Positions 59,969 through 64,000 of a stretch of DNA of 64,000 bases are shown here, piece by piece. Made by a program: the position numbers and the translations under genes. The notes below the pieces were generated by a model. The model saw only the letters and a list, made by a program, of their open reading frames with translations, did no database searches and was not told the DNA's origin. The stretch's first letter is position 1. Every line of letters starts with the position of its first letter. The DNA is taken from the NCBI GenBank assembly GCA_039028895.1, contig JBCCHF010000004.1:124001-188000 (forward strand), given 5' to 3'. The DNA comes from JAHDCJ01 sp039028895. Lineage in GTDB: Bacteria > Bacteroidota > Bacteroidia > Chitinophagales > Saprospiraceae.

Positions 59969-61030
59969 ATGAAAGACCAAAAAATAAAATTTGCAGTAAT
60001 TGGCACTGGCCACATTGGCAAAAGGCATGCAGCGATGATCACGGCAAATGAAGAAGCCGAGTTAGTAGCCCTTTGTGATATCCGATCAAAAGAAGAACTC
60101 GGCATTGAGACTTACGAGGTTCCTTTTTTCAAAGATTACCAGGAAATGCTTAATGAAGGCCCCGAAGCTGACGTGATCTGTATCGCCACACCAAACGGCC
60201 TCCACCAGGAAATGGCCTTAAAAGCCATAAATACTAACCATCATGTCGTCATCGAAAAACCTATGGCGCTAACCAAAACCGGTTGTGAAAAGATCATCTT
60301 TAAAGCGCTTCAACAATCAAAACAAGTGTTTTGTGTCATGCAAAACCGATACTCCCCTCCTTCAGTATGGTTGAAGGACATAATGCGCCGACGCCTTATG
60401 GGTAAAATCTATATGGTCCAGATTAATTGTTACTGGAATCGCGATGAACGTTATTACAAACCAGGCAACTGGCACGGTACTGCAGAACTTGATGGGGGTA
60501 CACTTTTCACTCAGTTTTCCCACTTTATCGATATCATGTATTGGCTATTTGGCGATATCTCAAACATCAAGGCTAAGTTCCAGGATTTCAAACACCAGGA
60601 GATGACAGATTTTGAAGATTCAGGCTTTATCAGTTTCGACTTTATCAAAGGCGGAATGGGTTGCCTCAATTATTCGACAGCTGTCTGGAACAGTAACCTT
60701 GAAAGCAGTATCACTATTATCGGAGAAAAAGGCTCTGTAAAAGTAGGCGGACAGTATATGAATGAAGTGGAATTCTGCAATATTGAAAACTACGAAATGC
60801 CTGAACTGCCGCCAGCTAACCCGCCAAATGACTATGGAGCCTATAAAGGCTCGGCAGCCAATCATCATTATATTTTTGAAAACGTAGTCGATGTGCTGAA
60901 AGGCAGATCGAGCATTACTACCAATGCTCTGGAAGGGCTCAAGGTAGTTGATATTATTGAACGTATATACCAACAGAAAAAAGAAAATTATGGATCTGAA
61001 TCAGAGGCCCTTTCGGCAATGCGCAATTAG
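59969..61030 (+). CDS. wbpB: UDP-N-acetylglucosaminuronate 3-dehydrogenase (WbpB-like, Gfo/Idh/MocA)
   Basis: The 353 residues have the Rossmann start FAVIGTGHIGKRHAAMI, the catalytic lysine motif VIEKPMALT, YYKPGNWHGTAELDGGTLFTQFSHFIDIMYWLFGD as in WbpB/WlbA, and a C-terminal beta-sheet domain. WbpB oxidises C3 of UDP-GlcNAcA. Its tightly held NADH is recycled by reducing 2-oxoglutarate to 2-hydroxyglutarate. The end of the gene overlaps the wbpG-like start by about 40 bases. Confidence 0.9.
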   Translation: MKDQKIKFAVIGTGHIGKRHAAMITANEEAELVALCDIRSKEELGIETYEVPFFKDYQEMLNEGPEADVICIATPNGLHQEMALKAINTNHHVVIEKPMALTKTGCEKIIFKALQQSKQVFCVMQNRYSPPSVWLKDIMRRRLMGKIYMVQINCYWNRDERYYKPGNWHGTAELDGGTLFTQFSHFIDIMYWLFGDISNIKAKFQDFKHQEMTDFEDSGFISFDFIKGGMGCLNYSTAVWNSNLESSITIIGEKGSVKVGGQYMNEVEFCNIENYEMPELPPANPPNDYGAYKGSAANHHYIFENVVDVLKGRSSITTNALEGLKVVDIIERIYQQKKENYGSESEALSAMRN

Positions 61031-62147
61031 CGTAATGGACACCATTGCCGATCCTGACATCACCTTTGATGAAAAAGGCATCTGCAATTATTACCACGAA
61101 TTTAAAGCTGCCGTCAAGGCACATGTATTCGAAGGAGAAGCTGGAGAAAAGAAACTGGCGGAAACTGTAAAAACCATCAAAAAAAGAGCAGGTGGCAGTC
61201 AATACGATTGCATTCTTGGACTTAGTGGAGGCGCTGACAGCTCTTATATGGCCGTTTTGGCCAAACAATTAGGATTGAATCCTTTGGTGGTACATTTTGA
61301 TTATGGCTGGAATACCGAGCTGGCCGTAAACAATATTGAGCAATTGGTAACCAAACTGGACTATGACCTTTATACCTACGTCATGGACTGGGAAGAGTTT
61401 AAAGACCTCCAACGCTCCTACTTTAAGGCATCTGTCCTTGACCTTGATGTGCCTGCCGATCATATGATATTCGGTGCTCTTTATAAAACAGCCAGCAAGT
61501 ACAATGTCAAAACGGTGCTCAGTGGTAATAATGTTATGACAGAGCACACCCTCCCTAAGTCATGGAACTACAATAAGTTTGACATGGTCAATCTGAAGAA
61601 CATCCATAAAACCTACAGTAAAAGACCATTAAAAAAGCTACCAGCCCTTGGCGTTTGGGATCAGGCCTGGTATCAACTCGTAAAAGATATTCAAAGGGTA
61701 AATATCCTTGATTATATTCCATACAATAAAGAAGCGATTAAGGGTATCCTGATGACTGATTATGGATGGAGAGATTATGGAGGCAAACATTACGAGTCCG
61801 TTTTTACCCGTTTTTATCAGGGTTATATCCTCCCTAAAAAATGGCAAATCGATAAGCGTAAAGCCCATTTATCCAACCTTATTTTTGCCGGTCAATTAAC
61901 CAAAGAAGAGGCAGAAGCAGAAATGGTAAAACCTTGCTATGACCCGAAGCTTCAGCAGGAAGATTTTCATTATGTTGCGAAAAAACTCGGATTCACAGAC
62001 GAAGAATTTGAGCAGGTATTAACACAGCCTAATCGGGCCCATGAAGAATTTGGGACTGATAAAGGACAACGTCAGTTCTATTTTAAAATAATGAGGACCA
62101 TCAAGCCGATTTCACGAATCGTAAAAAAATTCCGCACACAAGTATGA
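60990..62147 (+). CDS. wbpG: N-acetyl sugar amidotransferase (WbpG-like)
   Basis: A PP-loop ATPase of 386 residues that uses ammonia from HisH-HisF to turn an acetamido into an acetamidino group. The ATP loop is LGLSGGADSSYMA (SGGADSS at 79-85). The N-terminus follows the family layout (VMDTIADPDITFDEKGICN), but two of the four cysteines expected there are missing: C11 is followed by S14 instead of CxxC, and C32 by Y35. The ATG at 60990 is inside wbpB; an internal ATG at 61035 would lose this region. A longer frame from 60948 exists but is unlikely. It overlaps wbpI by 4 bases. Confidence 0.88.
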   Translation: MDLNQRPFRQCAISVMDTIADPDITFDEKGICNYYHEFKAAVKAHVFEGEAGEKKLAETVKTIKKRAGGSQYDCILGLSGGADSSYMAVLAKQLGLNPLVVHFDYGWNTELAVNNIEQLVTKLDYDLYTYVMDWEEFKDLQRSYFKASVLDLDVPADHMIFGALYKTASKYNVKTVLSGNNVMTEHTLPKSWNYNKFDMVNLKNIHKTYSKRPLKKLPALGVWDQAWYQLVKDIQRVNILDYIPYNKEAIKGILMTDYGWRDYGGKHYESVFTRFYQGYILPKKWQIDKRKAHLSNLIFAGQLTKEEAEAEMVKPCYDPKLQQEDFHYVAKKLGFTDEEFEQVLTQPNRAHEEFGTDKGQRQFYFKIMRTIKPISRIVKKFRTQV

Positions 62148-63208
62148 TCATATCTATTGTTGGGGCCAGACCCCAGTTTGTAAAGGCAGCTGTCGTTTCC
62201 AAAGCCTTCAGGGAAAATGGTATTCCTGAAAAGATCGTACATACCGGTCAACATTATGACACTCGAATGAGTGAGGTTTTCTGGACGGAGTTGGGTCTCC
62301 CATCATATGACATCAACCTTGAAGTTGGTTCGGGCAGTCACGGCAAACAAACGGCCTTAATGATCGAAAAAATCGAAAGCTATCTCCTGGCTTGCGATCC
62401 TTTGCCAAGGGCAATTTTGCTGTATGGCGATACCAATTCTACTATCGCTGGCGCTATTGCGGCATCAAAAATCCACATCCCGATCATCCATGTTGAAGCT
62501 GGCCTCAGGAGTTTTAATCGAAGAATGCCCGAAGAGATCAATCGAATTGTCACCGATCACTTGTCTGAAATACTGTTTTGTTCCTCTGACTCTCCTGTCA
62601 ATCAGCTCGAAACTGAAGGTATTACAAAAGGGGTTTACGAGGTTGGAGATGTTATGTATGATGCAATGGCTACCTTTTCGGAAATCGCCAAATCAAAGAT
62701 CAACTTAACTGATGTCATACCCTTTCCGGAAGGAGATTTTGCACTGGCTACTATTCACAGACCTTCCAATACAGACAATATTGATAACCTGAATAGCATT
62801 TTATCAGCAATTGCAGAAATTGGCATGCCCTGTATTTGGCCGGTTCATCCTCGTAATAAAAAGAAGATCGCTGAGTTGGACCTTCCATCAAATCTCTACC
62901 CTGTCGAGCCTGTTTCCTATCTCGAGATGCTTATATTGCTAAGTCATTGCACCAAGGTATTCACCGATAGCGGAGGTTTGCAGAAAGAAGCCTACTGGAT
63001 GAAAAAGCCATGTATTACCTTACGGGAAGAAACTGAGTGGATCGAAACGCTGGAAAACGGTTGGAACGTTATTACCGGTAGTAATAAATCAGCGATTTTA
63101 GACGCCGCAAATAACCCGCCTGATCCTGACTCCTGGAAACCGGTCTATGGCGATGGCAGAGCGTCGGTCAGGATAGCGGAAATCGTCAAAAAGCAATATG
63201 CCTATTAG
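62144..63208 (+). CDS. wbpI: Non-hydrolysing UDP-N-acetylglucosamine 2-epimerase (WbpI-like)
   Basis: A GT-B-fold epimerase of 354 residues: start IISIVGARPQFVKAAVVSKAF, HTGQHYD, LLYGDTNSTIAG, HVEAGLRSFNRRMPEEINRIVTDH, ATIHRPSNTDN and TDSGGLQKEAYW. WbpI acts on UDP-GlcNAc(3NAc)A to give UDP-ManNAc(3NAc)A. The neighbouring genes make this substrate more likely than plain UDP-GlcNAc, but the sequence alone cannot separate it from WecB. It overlaps wbpG by 4 bases. Confidence 0.92.
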   Translation: MIISIVGARPQFVKAAVVSKAFRENGIPEKIVHTGQHYDTRMSEVFWTELGLPSYDINLEVGSGSHGKQTALMIEKIESYLLACDPLPRAILLYGDTNSTIAGAIAASKIHIPIIHVEAGLRSFNRRMPEEINRIVTDHLSEILFCSSDSPVNQLETEGITKGVYEVGDVMYDAMATFSEIAKSKINLTDVIPFPEGDFALATIHRPSNTDNIDNLNSILSAIAEIGMPCIWPVHPRNKKKIAELDLPSNLYPVEPVSYLEMLILLSHCTKVFTDSGGLQKEAYWMKKPCITLREETEWIETLENGWNVITGSNKSAILDAANNPPDPDSWKPVYGDGRASVRIAEIVKKQYAY

Positions 63209-63247
63209 CCAATAACCTGGAACTGTAAATCCATAATCTTTCCTCCA

Positions 63248-64000
63248 ATGTCAAACTCAGATACAGGTGCCAAGTCGGTAGAAGAAAGGATCAAAGTACT
63301 TTTCATGGTGATGGAATTTGCTCCACTCAATACCACGGGAAATTTCAGATCCCTGAAGTTTGTCAAATACTTTCGAGAACATGGAATCGAGCCTATCGTT
63401 GTTACTTTCACCCCTGAGTCTGCCGCTAACTTATGGCCCAAAGCAAGAATCGATGATGAGTTGTTAGATGAAATCCCGGAAGAGACCACTGTTTATCGCA
63501 TCCCGGCAGAGGACAGGCGAAAACATTACAGTTCCAAATTGAGGTCGTTTATTACCGTCTATTTCCATATCGAAGACAACGTAGCAAGACTCTGGAAGGC
63601 TAACCTGATGGAGGCTATAGACGATATTATTGAAAAGCATAAACCTCAGGTTTTATTGACTTCCGTACCACCTTTTAGCTCGGGGGGACTTGCTGCCCAT
63701 GTCTCAAGGAAATTCTCATTACCCCTGGTAATCGATATGCGAGACGCATGGTCACAATGGGGCCACCAGCCATTCGGGAGTTATTTGCATTACTTGCTAA
63801 CTCTCCGAAAGGAACGAAGTAATTTCAAAACCGCCAAAGCCATAGTAGGTGTAACACCTCAACTCATACGCGATTTCGCTCGCGCACATCCCGGATTAGA
63901 CAAAAATAAATTCCATTTTATTCCGAATGGCTTTGATGATGATACAGAAATCCCCTCTGATATTGAGACCTCGACGAAGGAAGACAAAAAAGTCATCATT
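63248..64000 (+). CDS. Glycosyltransferase family 4, N-terminal part (cut by window edge)
   Basis: The frame is open from the ATG at 63248 to the window end (251 residues). The N-terminal GT-B domain is visible: VLFMVMEFAPLNTTGNFRSLKFVKYFREHGIEPIVVT, LLTSVPPFSSGGLAAHVSRKF, VIDMRDAWSQWGHQPFGS, and the start of the linker with FHFIPNGFDDD. DMRDAW is typical of WbuB/FnlM-like and related family 4 enzymes. It follows wbpI after 39 bases and may transfer the sugar made by this cluster. The donor-binding domain lies outside the window. Confidence 0.85.
   Translation, partial: MSNSDTGAKSVEERIKVLFMVMEFAPLNTTGNFRSLKFVKYFREHGIEPIVVTFTPESAANLWPKARIDDELLDEIPEETTVYRIPAEDRRKHYSSKLRSFITVYFHIEDNVARLWKANLMEAIDDIIEKHKPQVLLTSVPPFSSGGLAAHVSRKFSLPLVIDMRDAWSQWGHQPFGSYLHYLLTLRKERSNFKTAKAIVGVTPQLIRDFARAHPGLDKNKFHFIPNGFDDDTEIPSDIETSTKEDKKVII

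Overview
The window is a piece of a Bacteroidota chromosome. The evidence is a zinc metalloprotease ending in a type IX secretion (T9SS) sorting domain, several promoters of the TAnnTTTG (-7) type, an ATP synthase operon without beta and epsilon genes, periplasmic TonB_C proteins with the GCE...CAE cysteine pattern, PorE-like PD40 proteins, and DUF4294 next to an lptB-type ATPase. The gene mix would suit a Saprospirales-like or related marine group, but that rank is a guess. I see no tRNA, rRNA, CRISPR array, insertion sequence, phage or plasmid genes.

Layout. 0-10.7 kb is housekeeping: the 5' part of dsbD, purQ, two envelope proteins of unknown role, birA and rsfS (divergent), ftsH, a PD40 envelope protein, a cluster of palindromic repeats, and a TIGR01777 epimerase. 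10.8-18.8 kb is a peptide/nickel-type ABC import locus: two paralogous lipoprotein binding proteins flank an ECF sigma/anti-sigma pair, followed by two enlarged permeases with no ATPase gene. 18.8-21.1 kb holds a 60-residue lipoprotein, an HU gene and a secreted pappalysin-like protease. 21.1-26.5 kb is atpBEFHAG on the minus strand. 26.8-41.7 kb is mixed: a cytochrome b5-like protein, a secreted lectin-like protein opposite a membrane-bound HTH protein, an AhpD-like protein, rlmN, three tandem TonB_C proteins, an acyl-CoA dehydrogenase, small envelope proteins, DUF4294-lptB, an 863-residue PD40 protein, purN and cysQ.

41.8-64 kb is a surface polysaccharide region. It opens with cysC-cysD-cysN, which make PAPS, then cutC, a CAT-like acetyltransferase and three sulfotransferases. 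cysQ, which destroys the by-product PAP, is divergent from cysC across a nearly symmetric double promoter. No sulfite-forming or sulfite-reducing genes are seen, so the cassette looks dedicated to sulfating a glycan. Two glycosyltransferases, rfbA and an L-2-hydroxyglutarate oxidase follow. Next come homologues of every step from UDP-GlcNAc to UDP-2,3-diacetamido-mannuronic acid (wbpD, wbpA, wbpE, wbpB, wbpI), the amidination trio hisH2-hisF2-wbpG, a wzx flippase, a hexapeptide acyltransferase and a truncated glycosyltransferase. The content resembles the Pseudomonas aeruginosa O5 O-antigen locus. Before the main run lie a promoter with a palindrome over its -7 box, a leader, an intrinsic terminator and a winged-helix regulator.

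Points most worth checking: the oxidase beside wbpD, which could recycle the 2-hydroxyglutarate made by WbpB chemistry; the reductase-free PAPS cassette; the attenuator-like polysaccharide leader; the ATPase-less peptide transporter with its own sigma factor; and the membrane HTH/lectin-like pair.
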